Notes: generated by a model from the sequence alone, not told the origin. A stretch of 64,000 bases of DNA from Peptoniphilus sp034090345 (GCF_034090345.1 NZ_JAXDSS010000015.1:29565-93564), one strand, 5' to 3'; shown: positions 18,682 through 28,129, counted from the first letter of the stretch. Program-made: numbers and translations.

Positions 18682-20118
18682 ATGAATATAAAAGAAAATA
18701 GGAGAATGTTAGTGGTCCTTGTGGGGCTTATTATAATGTTCTTAGGTTTGATATTTTATTTGAGTTATTTTACAATATTTGATGCTAAAGAAATTGTAAA
18801 ACATCCTGCCAATAGGCGTGATGCAATTAAAGTTGCAGCTTTGAAGAGAGGGACTATAGTAGATAGGAATGGAGAAGTACTAGCCCAAACCGAAGGAGAA
18901 AAGTATAAATATACTAGAGTTTATCCTCATCCAAGGGCCTATGCACATATAGTTGGGTATTCAAGTAAGACTAAGGGCAGTTCCGGGTTAGAAGCCTCAT
19001 ATAGCAAACAACTTTTGGGGATTGAAGGTTCCGGTACATTGAAGTCAATCCGTGCATTCTTTAATAATAAAGTAGATTCTGATGTTGGAAATGATTTGAC
19101 ATTGACAACAAGCACTAAAATACAACAGTATATAAGAGATAAATTAGCTGAAAGTGGAGAAAAGGGTGCAGCTGTTGTTATGAATCCGAAAACTGGAGAA
19201 ATTTTAGGAATGGTGTCTTATCCGGACTTTAATATTCAAAACATAGATTCTGATTATAGCGCCATAGTTGAGCAAAATAATGGTGCGTTTTTTAATAATG
19301 CAATTCAAGGGGGATATGCTCCGGGTTCTATTTTTAAGATAATATCTACTGCAGCAATAATAGAATCTGGAATAGACCAAAAGTATAAAGATACTGGAGA
19401 AGAAGAAATTTTGGGCCGTGCAATAAAAAATGCAGGTGGAAAAGAGTATGGAGATCTTAATTTAAATAAAGCATTTACTCATTCTGTAAATACTTATTTT
19501 GCAAATAAAGTTGCAGAAGTTGGAAAAGATAAATTTGTAGAAGTTGCAGAGAGATTTATGATGAATAAAAAAGTGGACTTTGATTTAAATACAAATACAA
19601 CTTATCTTGCAAAATCTTCGTTCAATTCCGCGCATTGGGATCAACATGCTTTGGCGAGTGCCGGTATAGGGCAGGCAGATATTCTAACTACGCCATTAGA
19701 AATGTGTATGGTAGCATCTGCAATAGCTAATGAGGGAAAGATGATGGCTCCATACTTGGTAAGTAATATAAAATCACCTGAAGGTTCTAATATATTTACA
19801 AGAGAACCACAAGTTTTATCAGAAGCAGTATCTCCGGAAGTTGCGAAACAGATAGGTGATATGATGGTGAATGTAGTGCGAAGTGGTTCCGGGAAAACTG
19901 CCAAAATAAGAAGAGCTCAAGTTGCAGGAAAGACTGGGACAGCGCAGATATCTAAGGATGCAGATAAGTATAATGCTTGGTTTGTAGGATATGCACCTGC
20001 AAAAGACCCTGAAGTTGCTGTAGCAGTAATTATTCAAAACGTTGAACAATTTGGAGGAGAAATAGCAGCCCCTATAGCTGGAGATATAATAAATTATTCA
20101 CTGGGAGTGTTGGACTGA
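18682..20118 (+). CDS. Class B penicillin-binding protein (transpeptidase)
   Basis: Cross-links peptidoglycan. A signal anchor (about 9-30) is followed by a short pedestal beginning RGTIVDRNGEVLA and a transpeptidase domain with all three active-site motifs: SIFK (Ser216-Lys219), SVN (268-270) and KTGT (407-410). At 478 residues it is short for the class, similar to the PbpA type paired with RodA-like SEDS proteins. Its stop overlaps the ispD start by one base. Confidence 0.93.
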   Translation: MNIKENRRMLVVLVGLIIMFLGLIFYLSYFTIFDAKEIVKHPANRRDAIKVAALKRGTIVDRNGEVLAQTEGEKYKYTRVYPHPRAYAHIVGYSSKTKGSSGLEASYSKQLLGIEGSGTLKSIRAFFNNKVDSDVGNDLTLTTSTKIQQYIRDKLAESGEKGAAVVMNPKTGEILGMVSYPDFNIQNIDSDYSAIVEQNNGAFFNNAIQGGYAPGSIFKIISTAAIIESGIDQKYKDTGEEEILGRAIKNAGGKEYGDLNLNKAFTHSVNTYFANKVAEVGKDKFVEVAERFMMNKKVDFDLNTNTTYLAKSSFNSAHWDQHALASAGIGQADILTTPLEMCMVASAIANEGKMMAPYLVSNIKSPEGSNIFTREPQVLSEAVSPEVAKQIGDMMVNVVRSGSGKTAKIRRAQVAGKTGTAQISKDADKYNAWFVGYAPAKDPEVAVAVIIQNVEQFGGEIAAPIAGDIINYSLGVLD

Positions 20119-20816
20119 TGATAAATGGGCAATATGTGAGCGCTATGGTGGCAGCAGCTGGAATGGGTAGAAGAATGAAAACTGATTTAAATAAACAGTT
20201 TTTAGAAATAAGCGGGGATAAGATATTATCTCATACATTAAAAAAGATATTGGAGTCAAAATATATTGATCATTTGACAATTATAATAAAGGATACAGAC
20301 TTGAACTATTTGAATGGCATATTGGAAACCTTAAAAATAAATATACCTTATAATATAGTATACGGTGGAACGGAAAGACAGGATTCAATTTACAATGGTC
20401 TTTTACAAATTCCAGATAATACAAAAATAGTTTTGACACACGATGGAGCAAGGCCTCTAGTTAAACCATCTAAGATAGATGAAGTTATAGAAGCGGCTTT
20501 TGAAACAGGAGCTGCAACTCTTGCAAATACAGTTAAAGACACTATAAAAATTTCTCACAATGGTAAAACTGTAGACTACACTCCAAATAGAAATGAACTT
20601 TGGGCAGTGCAAACTCCACAGGTATTTTTTAAAGAAGTTTTGATGAGTGCTTATAATCAAGCTTATCAAGAAGGCTATTATGGAACGGATGATTGTTCTT
20701 TGGTGGAAAAAACCGGAAGAAAAGTTAAATTGGTTTGGAATGACTATGGTAACTTAAAGATAACTACTCCAGAAGACTTAATTTTAGCCGAAGCATTAAT
20801 AGGAAGTGACATATGA
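20118..20816 (+). CDS. ispD: 2-C-methyl-D-erythritol 4-phosphate cytidylyltransferase
   Basis: Third step of the MEP isoprenoid pathway. Residues 8-24 carry the nucleotide-binding signature VSAMVAAAGMGRRMK; LTHDGARPL and the C-terminal TTPEDLILAEAL are typical. Length 232. The ATG overlaps the PBP stop (TGATG) and the stop overlaps ispF, the fifth-step enzyme. Isoprenoids supply the undecaprenyl carrier used by the upstream cell-wall enzymes. Confidence 0.95.
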   Translation: MINGQYVSAMVAAAGMGRRMKTDLNKQFLEISGDKILSHTLKKILESKYIDHLTIIIKDTDLNYLNGILETLKINIPYNIVYGGTERQDSIYNGLLQIPDNTKIVLTHDGARPLVKPSKIDEVIEAAFETGAATLANTVKDTIKISHNGKTVDYTPNRNELWAVQTPQVFFKEVLMSAYNQAYQEGYYGTDDCSLVEKTGRKVKLVWNDYGNLKITTPEDLILAEALIGSDI

Positions 20817-21292
20817 AGATAGGCATAGGGTATGATGTACACAAATTAGTTGAAGGAAGGGATTTGTTCCTTGGCGGTCTGAAAATAGAATATGAAAAGG
20901 GACTTTTGGGACATTCAGATGCAGATGTTTTGATACATGCGATAATGGATGCAATTTTGGGAGCTCTTGCCTTGGGAGATATTGGCAAATTATTTCCTGA
21001 CACTGACATGGCATACAAAGATATAGATTCTAAAATCTTACTAGAAAGAGTTGTTGAAGTTATGGAATCTAAAGGTTATATGATAGGGAATTTAGATTCT
21101 ATAGTTATTTGCGAAGAACCTAAGTTAAAAAATCATATAGAAGCTATTAGAACTATATTGGCTAAAATTTTAAAGACAGACGTTGAAAATGTGTCTATAA
21201 AAGCCACAACAACTGAAAAATTAGGATTTGAAGGAAGGAAAGAAGGAATAGCGGCACAAAGTGTTGTGCTATTAGAGAGGAGAAATATATGA
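20813..21292 (+). CDS. ispF: 2-C-methyl-D-erythritol 2,4-cyclodiphosphate synthase
   Basis: Cyclises CDP-methylerythritol phosphate in the MEP pathway. The zinc ligands Asp8, His10 (GYDVHKL) and His42 (LIHAIMD) are visible, with HSDAD at 34-38 and the C-terminal TTEKLGFEGRKEGIAA. Length 159. It overlaps ispD by ATGA and the next gene by ATGA. Confidence 0.96.
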   Translation: MKIGIGYDVHKLVEGRDLFLGGLKIEYEKGLLGHSDADVLIHAIMDAILGALALGDIGKLFPDTDMAYKDIDSKILLERVVEVMESKGYMIGNLDSIVICEEPKLKNHIEAIRTILAKILKTDVENVSIKATTTEKLGFEGRKEGIAAQSVVLLERRNI

Positions 21293-21945
21293 AATTTTTT
21301 ATCGATACTGCAGATGTAGAAGAAATAAGAGAAATTAATTCATGGGGAGTTGTTTCAGGAGTAACTACAAACCCGAGTTTAATAGCAAAAGAGGGAAAAG
21401 TTTTTGAAGATGTTGTCAAAGAAATCACTGAAATAGTAGACGGACCAATTTCTGCAGAAGTAACAGCACTTGATGCAGAGACCATGGTTGCTCAAGCTAT
21501 GGAACTTGTAAAGATTTCAGATAATATTGTAATTAAGATTCCAATGACAGATGAAGGATTAAAAGCAGTTAAAGTATTGTCTAAAGAAGGTATAAAGACA
21601 AATGTAACTTTGATATTTTCTGCTAATCAAGCACTTTTGGCAGCAAGAGCCGGTGCTAGCTATGTAAGTCCATTTATAGGCAGACTTGATGATATAGGAC
21701 AAGATGGAATGGAGCTCATCAGAGATTTAGCTCTAATTTTTAGTATTTATGGTATTGAAACAGAAGTTATTGCAGCTTCAGTAAGACACACAGGCCACGT
21801 TTTAGAGTGTATGAAGGCTGGAGCGGATATTGCAACAATACCTTACAAAGTTTTCAAACAAATGCTTTCACATCCTTTAACTAATTCAGGGATAGAGAAG
21901 TTTTTAGAAGATTTTAAAACAGTTAAGACAAAAGGAGAATTTTAA
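21289..21945 (+). CDS. Transaldolase-like / fructose-6-phosphate aldolase family protein
   Basis: TIM-barrel class I aldolase of the small transaldolase subfamily, 218 residues. The start MKFFIDTADVEEI, the GVTTNPSL motif and the Schiff-base Lys83 in VIKIPMT are diagnostic. Such proteins (TalC/Fsa) act either as transaldolases in sugar-phosphate interconversion or as fructose-6-phosphate aldolases; sequence inspection does not decide which. Followed directly by glpX, a sugar-phosphate phosphatase. Confidence 0.93.
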   Translation: MKFFIDTADVEEIREINSWGVVSGVTTNPSLIAKEGKVFEDVVKEITEIVDGPISAEVTALDAETMVAQAMELVKISDNIVIKIPMTDEGLKAVKVLSKEGIKTNVTLIFSANQALLAARAGASYVSPFIGRLDDIGQDGMELIRDLALIFSIYGIETEVIAASVRHTGHVLECMKAGADIATIPYKVFKQMLSHPLTNSGIEKFLEDFKTVKTKGEF

Positions 21946-22913
21946 TGAACAGAAATTTAGCGCTTAATTTAGCAAGAGTTACAGAGGCAGCGGCAATAAA
22001 TGCGGCAAAATGGCTTGGCAAAGGAGATAAAAACGGAGCTGACGGAGCAGCTGTAGATGCCATGAGAAGAATGCTTGATCAAATCGAAGTCGATGCAGAA
22101 GTTGTAATCGGAGAAGGTGAGATGGATGAAGCACCTATGCTTTACATAGGTGAAAAAATTGGTGAAGGCAAATTAAATGCAGATAAAGTTGATATTGCAG
22201 TGGATCCGGTTGACGGAACAACAGCAGTTTCAAAGGGTATGAACAATGCAATAGCTGTAATAGCAATGGCGCCAAGAGGATGTCTATTATTTGCACCAGA
22301 TGTGTATATGGATAAAATAGCATGTGGGCCTAAAGCTAAAGGGTGTATAAATTTAAATGATTCTCCAACCGAAAATATAAAGAGAGTGGCTAAAGCATTA
22401 GATAAAAATGTTGAAGACATAACAGTTGCAATACTAGATAGAGAACGTCATCAAAAAATAGTAGATGAGGTTAGAACGCTTGGTGCAAAAATAAAATCTT
22501 TCTCAGAAGGAGATATCATAACTGCAGTTGAAACTTGTTTTGAAGATTCAGGGGTTGATTTATTACTTGGAATAGGTGGAGCACCTGAAGGAGTAATAGC
22601 AGCAGCGGCAATCAAGTGTCTTGGTGGAGATTTCCAAGGAAGACTTGCGCCATCAGATGAAGAACAAGTTGAAAGATGTAAAACTTTAAATGCTGATTTA
22701 GATAAAATTTATACAATAGATGATCTAGTAAAGGGCGATGAAGTTGTATTCTCAGCAACTGGAGTTTCAAAAGGGGAACTTTTAGATGCAGTTAAATTTA
22801 TTTCAAAAGATGTTGCTACTACTGAAACATTAGTGCTCAGACTTCCAAGTGGTACAGCAAGATACGTAAAATCACAACACAAACTATCTCAAAAACCTGA
22901 ATATGCTAAGTAA
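21945..22913 (+). CDS. glpX: Class II fructose-1,6-bisphosphatase
   Basis: Gluconeogenic phosphatase of the lithium-sensitive fold. The metal-binding motif DPVDGTT is at 87-93, and GEGEMDEAPML, ILDRERHQK and GIGGAPEGVIAAAA are family blocks. Length 322. The ATG overlaps the stop of the aldolase gene (TAATG). The order aldolase-glpX-rho recurs in Clostridia. Confidence 0.95.
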   Translation: MNRNLALNLARVTEAAAINAAKWLGKGDKNGADGAAVDAMRRMLDQIEVDAEVVIGEGEMDEAPMLYIGEKIGEGKLNADKVDIAVDPVDGTTAVSKGMNNAIAVIAMAPRGCLLFAPDVYMDKIACGPKAKGCINLNDSPTENIKRVAKALDKNVEDITVAILDRERHQKIVDEVRTLGAKIKSFSEGDIITAVETCFEDSGVDLLLGIGGAPEGVIAAAAIKCLGGDFQGRLAPSDEEQVERCKTLNADLDKIYTIDDLVKGDEVVFSATGVSKGELLDAVKFISKDVATTETLVLRLPSGTARYVKSQHKLSQKPEYAK

Positions 22914-22927
22914 TTTTGGAGGGAAAA

Positions 22928-24607
22928 TTGCCTAATAATAGTTTCAATAGCGAAGTATTAAATAATAAAACTATAGATGATTTAAGAAATATAGCGGTTT
23001 CCATGGGGTTAATAGACCATAAGTCTTTAACCCGCGGAGACTACTATAATTATATAGTAAGTGGTAAAAAGCCAATAATAGATAGTTATGACGAAGAATT
23101 TTTAGAAAAGTTATCTTTAATTGATTTGAGAAAAATTGCCACAGATATGGGTGTGCAGAGCTCATACAAATTAAAGAAAGAAGAATTGATTAAAACCATT
23201 TTAGAAACTCAAGTTAACTTATCAGATCAAGATATAAACAGATCCAAACTTAATTCAATGACACTTATAAAACTTCGAGAAATGGCAGATGAACTTGGAG
23301 TAGAAAAATCATATACATTAAAGAAACAAGAGATAGTAGATAGAATTTTAAATATTCAATCTGACCAAGACGCAGAAGAATTTAATGAATTTTATGAAGA
23401 TTTTATTTCAGAAGATACTAATGAGAAAGAGACAATAGATGTTTCAGAGTTATCAGACAATGCAACAGAAATAGTTGAGGATATGGAAGATATAAATTAT
23501 GTGAGTGGTATCTTAGATTTATATCAAGATGGATATGGGTTTTTAAGAGTAAATAATTATATTCCGGGAGAAGGCGATATATATGTTTCTCCGAGTCAGA
23601 TTAGAAGGTTTAGACTTAGAAATGGAGATGAAATAGTAGGTGTGCCTAGACCTGATAAAGAAGGAGAATCCTACAATGCACTAATATATATTAAATCAGT
23701 AAATGGAATAGAGCCTAATAAGATTGTAAAAAGACCTTATTTTGATAATTTGACCCCAATTTATCCTAATCAAAGATACATTCTTGAAAGTGATCCAAAA
23801 GACACTGCAACAAGAATGATCGATTTGATAGCCCCAATAGGAAAAGGTCAAAGAGGGCTTATAGTATCTCAACCAAAGAGCGGTAAGACTACACTTTTGA
23901 AAAAAATAGCATCTTCAATTTCTAAAAACTATCCTGAAGCACATTTAATGGTTTTACTAATAGATGAAAGGCCGGAAGAAGTTACAGATATGATGAGATC
24001 TGTAAAGGGAGAAGTAATCTATTCAACATTTGATGAACAACCTAAAAATCATACAAAGGTTGCTGAAGCTGCAATAGAGAGGGCGAAGAGATTAGCTGAA
24101 CAGAAAAAGGACGTAATAATTTTGCTCGATTCACTTACAAGACTTACAAGAGCATATAATTTAATAACTCCGGCAAGTGGAAAAACACTATCAGGTGGAC
24201 TTGATCCACTTTCGCTACACAAGCCAAAGCGATTTTTTGGAGCTGCAAGAAATGTTGAAGAAGGAGGCTCTCTTACAATATTGGCAACTGCTTTAGTAGA
24301 CACAGGCTCAAGAATGGACGATGTAATATTTGAAGAATTTAAAGGTACCGGAAATATGGAAGTTCATTTAGATAGAAAGTTGTCTGAAAAGAGAATTTTC
24401 CCTGCAATTGACATTTTCAAATCAGGTACTAGAAAAGAAGAGTTACTATTGAATGAAGAAGAAATGGAATTTAACTGGGCAGTTAGAAGAGCTATGAACA
24501 GTGAGTCAACACAAGAGCTCACAGAATATTTATTAGATACAATTCAAAAATATGACAAGAATAAGGATTTGTTGAGAGTTTCAATAGAGAAGTTGAATAA
24601 AATATGA
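22928..24607 (+). CDS. rho: Transcription termination factor Rho
   Basis: Hexameric RNA helicase. I choose the TTG at 22928, 5 bases after GGAGGG, giving 559 residues; an earlier TTG at 22916 overlaps that ribosome site. Three similar Rho_N/SAP-like repeats lie at about 12-46, 61-93 and 110-142, each with a 'LRxIAxxMG...KKEEL' pattern; the standard protein has one. An acidic linker (145-190) follows, then the cold-shock RNA-binding domain (about 191-262), Walker A PKSGKTT (about 316-322) and ILLDSLTRL. The stop overlaps the next gene by ATGA. Confidence 0.95.
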   Translation: MPNNSFNSEVLNNKTIDDLRNIAVSMGLIDHKSLTRGDYYNYIVSGKKPIIDSYDEEFLEKLSLIDLRKIATDMGVQSSYKLKKEELIKTILETQVNLSDQDINRSKLNSMTLIKLREMADELGVEKSYTLKKQEIVDRILNIQSDQDAEEFNEFYEDFISEDTNEKETIDVSELSDNATEIVEDMEDINYVSGILDLYQDGYGFLRVNNYIPGEGDIYVSPSQIRRFRLRNGDEIVGVPRPDKEGESYNALIYIKSVNGIEPNKIVKRPYFDNLTPIYPNQRYILESDPKDTATRMIDLIAPIGKGQRGLIVSQPKSGKTTLLKKIASSISKNYPEAHLMVLLIDERPEEVTDMMRSVKGEVIYSTFDEQPKNHTKVAEAAIERAKRLAEQKKDVIILLDSLTRLTRAYNLITPASGKTLSGGLDPLSLHKPKRFFGAARNVEEGGSLTILATALVDTGSRMDDVIFEEFKGTGNMEVHLDRKLSEKRIFPAIDIFKSGTRKEELLLNEEEMEFNWAVRRAMNSESTQELTEYLLDTIQKYDKNKDLLRVSIEKLNKI

Positions 24608-25353
24608 TAAATATAAATAGCAAAGAAAATAAAATTTATAAATATTTAAAATCACTACAACAAAAGAAATACAGAGATAAAGAAAATTTATTTTATATAG
24701 AGGGCTTCGTTGTTTTAAATGAAGCTCTTCAATATAAAATTCCAAAATTTATAGCTGTGAGCGAATCTAAACTTTCAGAGCTTTTGGAATTAAATATAAA
24801 AACTGAAATTTATATAATATCAGATAAAATATTTAAAGGCCTTTCAGATACAGTTAATTCACAAGGTGTGATAGCATACTTTGAGCAAATTCACAGTACG
24901 GGAATAGAAAGTATAAGAGATGGAAAATATATATTGCTTGACGATGTGAGAGACCCAGGAAACGTTGGTGGGATTATAAGAAGTGCTGATGGTTTTGGAG
25001 TTAAGCTTATTATGACACCGGAGTGCGTTGAACTATACAATCCAAAACTCATTCGCTCAACAATGGCATCTATCTTTAGAACCGAAATTCACATTTTAAA
25101 AGAAAAAGCAGAAGTTTTAAAACTCAGAGAAAAAGGTTTTGAAATTATAGTTACAGATGTAAACGGTGGGGAAATATCCAAAGACTTTGAATTTAAAAAA
25201 GATACTGTATTAGTTTTGGGAAATGAAGCAAAGGGAGTTTCAAAAGAAATTTCAAGTTTGGCCGACAGAAAAATATATATAAAAACTCAAAACATTGAAT
25301 CGTTGAATGTAAACGTAGCGGGCTCAATATTGATGTATGAGATGATGAGATAA
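24604..25353 (+). CDS. TrmH/SpoU-family RNA 2'-O-methyltransferase
   Basis: SPOUT-class RNA methylase, 249 residues. The N-terminal substrate-binding domain (about 1-95) has KYRDKENLFYIEG; the SPOUT motifs are LDDVRDPGNVGGIIRSADGF, LVLGNEAKGV and SLNVNVAGSILMYE. It belongs to the RlmB-like group, but the RNA target cannot be read off. It starts in an ATGA overlap with rho, in the position where many genomes have rpmE. Confidence 0.92.
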   Translation: MININSKENKIYKYLKSLQQKKYRDKENLFYIEGFVVLNEALQYKIPKFIAVSESKLSELLELNIKTEIYIISDKIFKGLSDTVNSQGVIAYFEQIHSTGIESIRDGKYILLDDVRDPGNVGGIIRSADGFGVKLIMTPECVELYNPKLIRSTMASIFRTEIHILKEKAEVLKLREKGFEIIVTDVNGGEISKDFEFKKDTVLVLGNEAKGVSKEISSLADRKIYIKTQNIESLNVNVAGSILMYEMMR

Positions 25354-26031
25354 ATGATAGTTGTAGATTACTATACAAACGAAACAATTAAAACTAAATT
25401 AAAAAATTATGGTGAAGTTGTAACCACACTTCCTAATTCAAAAATATATGAGGGAATAGATGCACACCCTGACATTCTAATAAGAAAGTTAGACGAAGAA
25501 ACCATTGCTGTGGATTCACAAAATATAGAGTATTATTCGAATATTTTTAAGAACAAAAAAATAATTCAAATTGAAAATATTCAAAGTCCATATCCAAACC
25601 ATGTAAAACTTAATTTTGCAGTTTATAAAAATCTTTTTATTCATAATTTAAAATTTACAGATAAAAAAGTTTTGGAATTTTATAAAGAGAGAGATTTTAA
25701 CCTTATAGATGTAAAGCAAGGCTATACAAAATGCAATCTTGCAGTTGGTAAAAATTGTCTAGTAACTTCAGATGTTGATATTTATGAAAAATTAAAAAAT
25801 ATTTCAAATATATTGTTGATTGAGCACAAACAAATTGAACTTAGAAATTTTGAATACGGTTTTATTGGCGGTGCGACAGGTTTAGTAGGAGATAGATTGT
25901 TTTTTACAGGTGTATTAGAAGGGCATTCATCAAAAGATAAAATTATAAAATTTTTAGAAGCTAATAATGAAAATTTTGAGTTTTTAACAGAAAGTAATAT
26001 AATCGATATAGGAAGTATTATCGAGATTTAG
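25354..26031 (+). CDS. DUF6873-family protein (GME-like fold)
   Basis: Cytosolic protein of 225 residues, directly adjoining the methylase gene. The pattern HPDILIRKL, PYPNHVKLNFAV, QGYTKCNLA and GFIGGATGLVGDRLFFTGVL matches a clostridial family labelled DUF6873, described as related to guanidino-group-modifying enzymes. No function is established to my knowledge. Last gene before a terminator. Confidence 0.75.
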   Translation: MIVVDYYTNETIKTKLKNYGEVVTTLPNSKIYEGIDAHPDILIRKLDEETIAVDSQNIEYYSNIFKNKKIIQIENIQSPYPNHVKLNFAVYKNLFIHNLKFTDKKVLEFYKERDFNLIDVKQGYTKCNLAVGKNCLVTSDVDIYEKLKNISNILLIEHKQIELRNFEYGFIGGATGLVGDRLFFTGVLEGHSSKDKIIKFLEANNENFEFLTESNIIDIGSIIEI

Positions 26032-26035
26032 ATTT

Positions 26036-26064
26036 AGAGTCTGATTTATTTCAGGCTCTTTTTT
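26036..26064 (+). terminator. Intrinsic terminator
   Basis: A 9-bp stem (AGAGTCTGA with TCAGGCTCT, one G-T pair), a 6-base loop and a T6 tail. It ends the FHA-to-DUF6873 gene string. Confidence 0.85.
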
Positions 26065-26076
26065 ATAGAGGAAGAA

Positions 26077-27246
26077 ATGAATATAGAACTTACAAGAGAA
26101 GAAGAAAACAAAATTTTAGAATTTAGACACCATATGCACGAATATCCAGAACTTTCTAATATGGAGTTCAACACTACAAAAAATATAAAAGAAATTTTGA
26201 GTACAATTGATGGAGTTGAGATAATTCCACTTGACGTTGAAACGGGAGTGGTTGCTAAAATAAAAGGAGCTAAAGAGGGGAAGACCATAGGGATTAGATG
26301 TGATATAGATGCAATCAGCCAAACAGAAAAGTATAATTGGGAGTATAAGTCAAAAGTTGATGGAGTAATGCATGCTTGTGGTCATGATTTTCATACTGCT
26401 TCGCTACTTGGAGCGGCAATAATTTTGAGTAAATTGAGAAGTAAAATGCAAGGAAATACTATTTTACTTTTCCAAAAAGCTGAAGAGACTACCACTGGTG
26501 CAAAAGAAATGTTAGAAGCAGGACTTTTAGAAATTACAAAACCGGATATGTTCTTCGGTCTACACAATTGGCCTTTAGTATCTGCAGGAAAAGTAATTTG
26601 CAAAAATGGAGCACTTATGTCAGCAAAGACAAATTTGGAAATAGAAATTATTGGAAGAGGAGGACACGGTTCAATGCCTCATTTAAATATTGACCCAATA
26701 GTTTGTACTTCAGCTGTGATAATGTCTTTACAAACTGTTTTGAGTAGAAATATAGACCCTTTTGAACAAGTTGTATTTTCTATAAATTATGTAAACGGCG
26801 GGAGTAAAGAAAATTTAGTTGTAGACAATACAATAATGACAGCTACAATTCGTTCGTTGAGTAGTGAAGCTATGACAAGAGCCAAAGATAGAATGGAGAG
26901 AATTGTAAAAGACACTTGTTCCGCCTATGAATGTGATTATAAAATTACATACCATGAAGATATCCCTCTAACGTTCAATTCAGAAGAAATGTATAATTTA
27001 GCCGTTAAAGCTGCTGGGAAAATAGTTGGAAGAGAAGATATAATTGATATAAAACCGACAATGGCTAGTGAAGACTTTGCAATTATAATGCAAAACGTTC
27101 CGTCATTTATGTATTGGTTTGGAAGTGGAATAGTTGGCGCAGAAAATCAAGCACTACACCATTCATATTATCATGCAGCAGATAGTGGAATAAAAACAGC
27201 ATCCGAAGTTTTGGCAAGTGCAGTTATAACAGCTCAAGGCTTGTAG
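26077..27246 (+). CDS. M20-family amidohydrolase/peptidase
   Basis: Zinc-dependent amidohydrolase of the hippurate/N-acyl-amino-acid hydrolase branch (M20D), 389 residues. The metal site CGHDFHTASLLGAA lies at about 98-111, RCDIDAI precedes it, the catalytic glutamates follow in QKAEETTTGAKEM, and HNWP is a family signature. The dimerisation domain (about 175-290) contains GRGGHGSMPH. The substrate is not deducible. It stands alone between two terminators. The start ATG follows GAGGAAG. Confidence 0.92.
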   Translation: MNIELTREEENKILEFRHHMHEYPELSNMEFNTTKNIKEILSTIDGVEIIPLDVETGVVAKIKGAKEGKTIGIRCDIDAISQTEKYNWEYKSKVDGVMHACGHDFHTASLLGAAIILSKLRSKMQGNTILLFQKAEETTTGAKEMLEAGLLEITKPDMFFGLHNWPLVSAGKVICKNGALMSAKTNLEIEIIGRGGHGSMPHLNIDPIVCTSAVIMSLQTVLSRNIDPFEQVVFSINYVNGGSKENLVVDNTIMTATIRSLSSEAMTRAKDRMERIVKDTCSAYECDYKITYHEDIPLTFNSEEMYNLAVKAAGKIVGREDIIDIKPTMASEDFAIIMQNVPSFMYWFGSGIVGAENQALHHSYYHAADSGIKTASEVLASAVITAQGL

Positions 27247-27284
27247 AACTACAATATACTGTATTAAAGTTTATTTTTATTTGT

Positions 27285-27314
27285 AATTTTGAGTAATTTA
27301 ATTCAAAATTTTTT
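27285..27314 (+). terminator. Weak intrinsic terminator after the M20 gene
   Basis: AT-rich 8-bp stem (AATTTTGA with TCAAAATT), a 10-base loop and following T residues. Confidence 0.55.
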
Positions 27315-27323
27315 GATAATTAT

Positions 27324-27682
27324 TACTATACATTTATTATAGAGCCAATAAACTAAATGAAAAATATATCGTATTTATCATGGCAGTACCATTTGGGATT
27401 ATTCATTTAGAGACTGTTTTAATGGCTTTATTTGCTATTGTAGGTGGATTTGTATTAGGATTACTTTATATAAAAAGTAAAAATTTAATTTATCAAATAA
27501 TACTTAATTTTATAATAGATACTGATCCAATTATTACGGGGCCTATTCTTGAATCTATTTTTAAAATTGTTAATGTAGGAGATTATGTATATCCTATGGC
27601 GTATTTAATAATGTTTTTAATATTTTTTGTTGGTTATTTGATAATGAGAAATATATTAAATAGACAAAGTTTGAAAGAATAA
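27324..27682 (+). pseudogene. Decayed CPBP-family intramembrane protease, C-terminal fragment
   Basis: The longest frame gives only 100 residues from an ATG at 27380 with no ribosome site, but the same frame reads on upstream (YYRANKLNEKYIVFI) to a stop near 27322. The sequence matches the second half of CPBP (CAAX-type) proteases: FGIIHLE is the motif-2 histidine region, followed by GGFVLGLLYIKSKNLIYQIILNF, where the motif-3 His is replaced by Asn. Motif 1 (EExxxR) and the whole N-terminal half are missing. I therefore treat it as a truncated, inactive remnant. Confidence 0.6.
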
Positions 27683-27774
27683 GTTATATGTAAATTAAAG
27701 AGAATCATAATGAGCTAATGAACAAAAAAGTAAGTATTATAAATTGCTATAACTATTAGTGTATAATGGAATTA

Positions 27775-27805
27775 AAAAAACCAGGAAATTTCTCCTGGAT
27801 TTTTT
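27775..27805 (-). terminator. Intrinsic terminator of the Mop gene
   Basis: On the minus strand a CCAGGA...TCCTGG-type stem is followed by a run of seven T residues; the opposite strand also has a T-rich tail, so it could act both ways. Confidence 0.8.
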
Positions 27806-27836
27806 GTACTATCAAAAAGGTAATTCCTTCTCTTAT

Positions 27837-28046
27837 TTATTCAACACCAACCATTACGTTGCTTGCTTTTACGATTGCGCTTGCTTCTTTTCCAACTTCA
27901 AGACCAAATTCTTCGATAACAGTATTTGTAATAGATGAAGTGATTACTACATCATTTCCAAGGTCGATTTTAACGATTCCGTTAACTGCTCCCTTTTGAA
28001 TTTCAACAACTTTACCTTTAAACACGTTACGTGCGCTAATTTTCAT
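27837..28046 (-). CDS. Molybdenum-pterin-binding (Mop/TOBE) protein
   Basis: Single Mop domain protein of 69 residues: MKISARNVFKGKV, VNGIVKIDLG and the C-terminal ASNVMVGVE are the standard molbindin signature. Such proteins bind oxyanions such as molybdate as multimers in the cytosol. The ATG follows AAGGA. It is a lone gene, and no molybdate transporter or molybdenum cofactor gene is nearby. Confidence 0.92.
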   Translation of the reverse strand: MKISARNVFKGKVVEIQKGAVNGIVKIDLGNDVVITSSITNTVIEEFGLEVGKEASAIVKASNVMVGVE

Positions 28047-28129
28047 AATTTTTCCTTCTTAAAAAATTTTGCTTTTATATTATACCCATTACTCATAAAA
28101 TGTAAATTGAATTAAGGAAAATAAAATTA

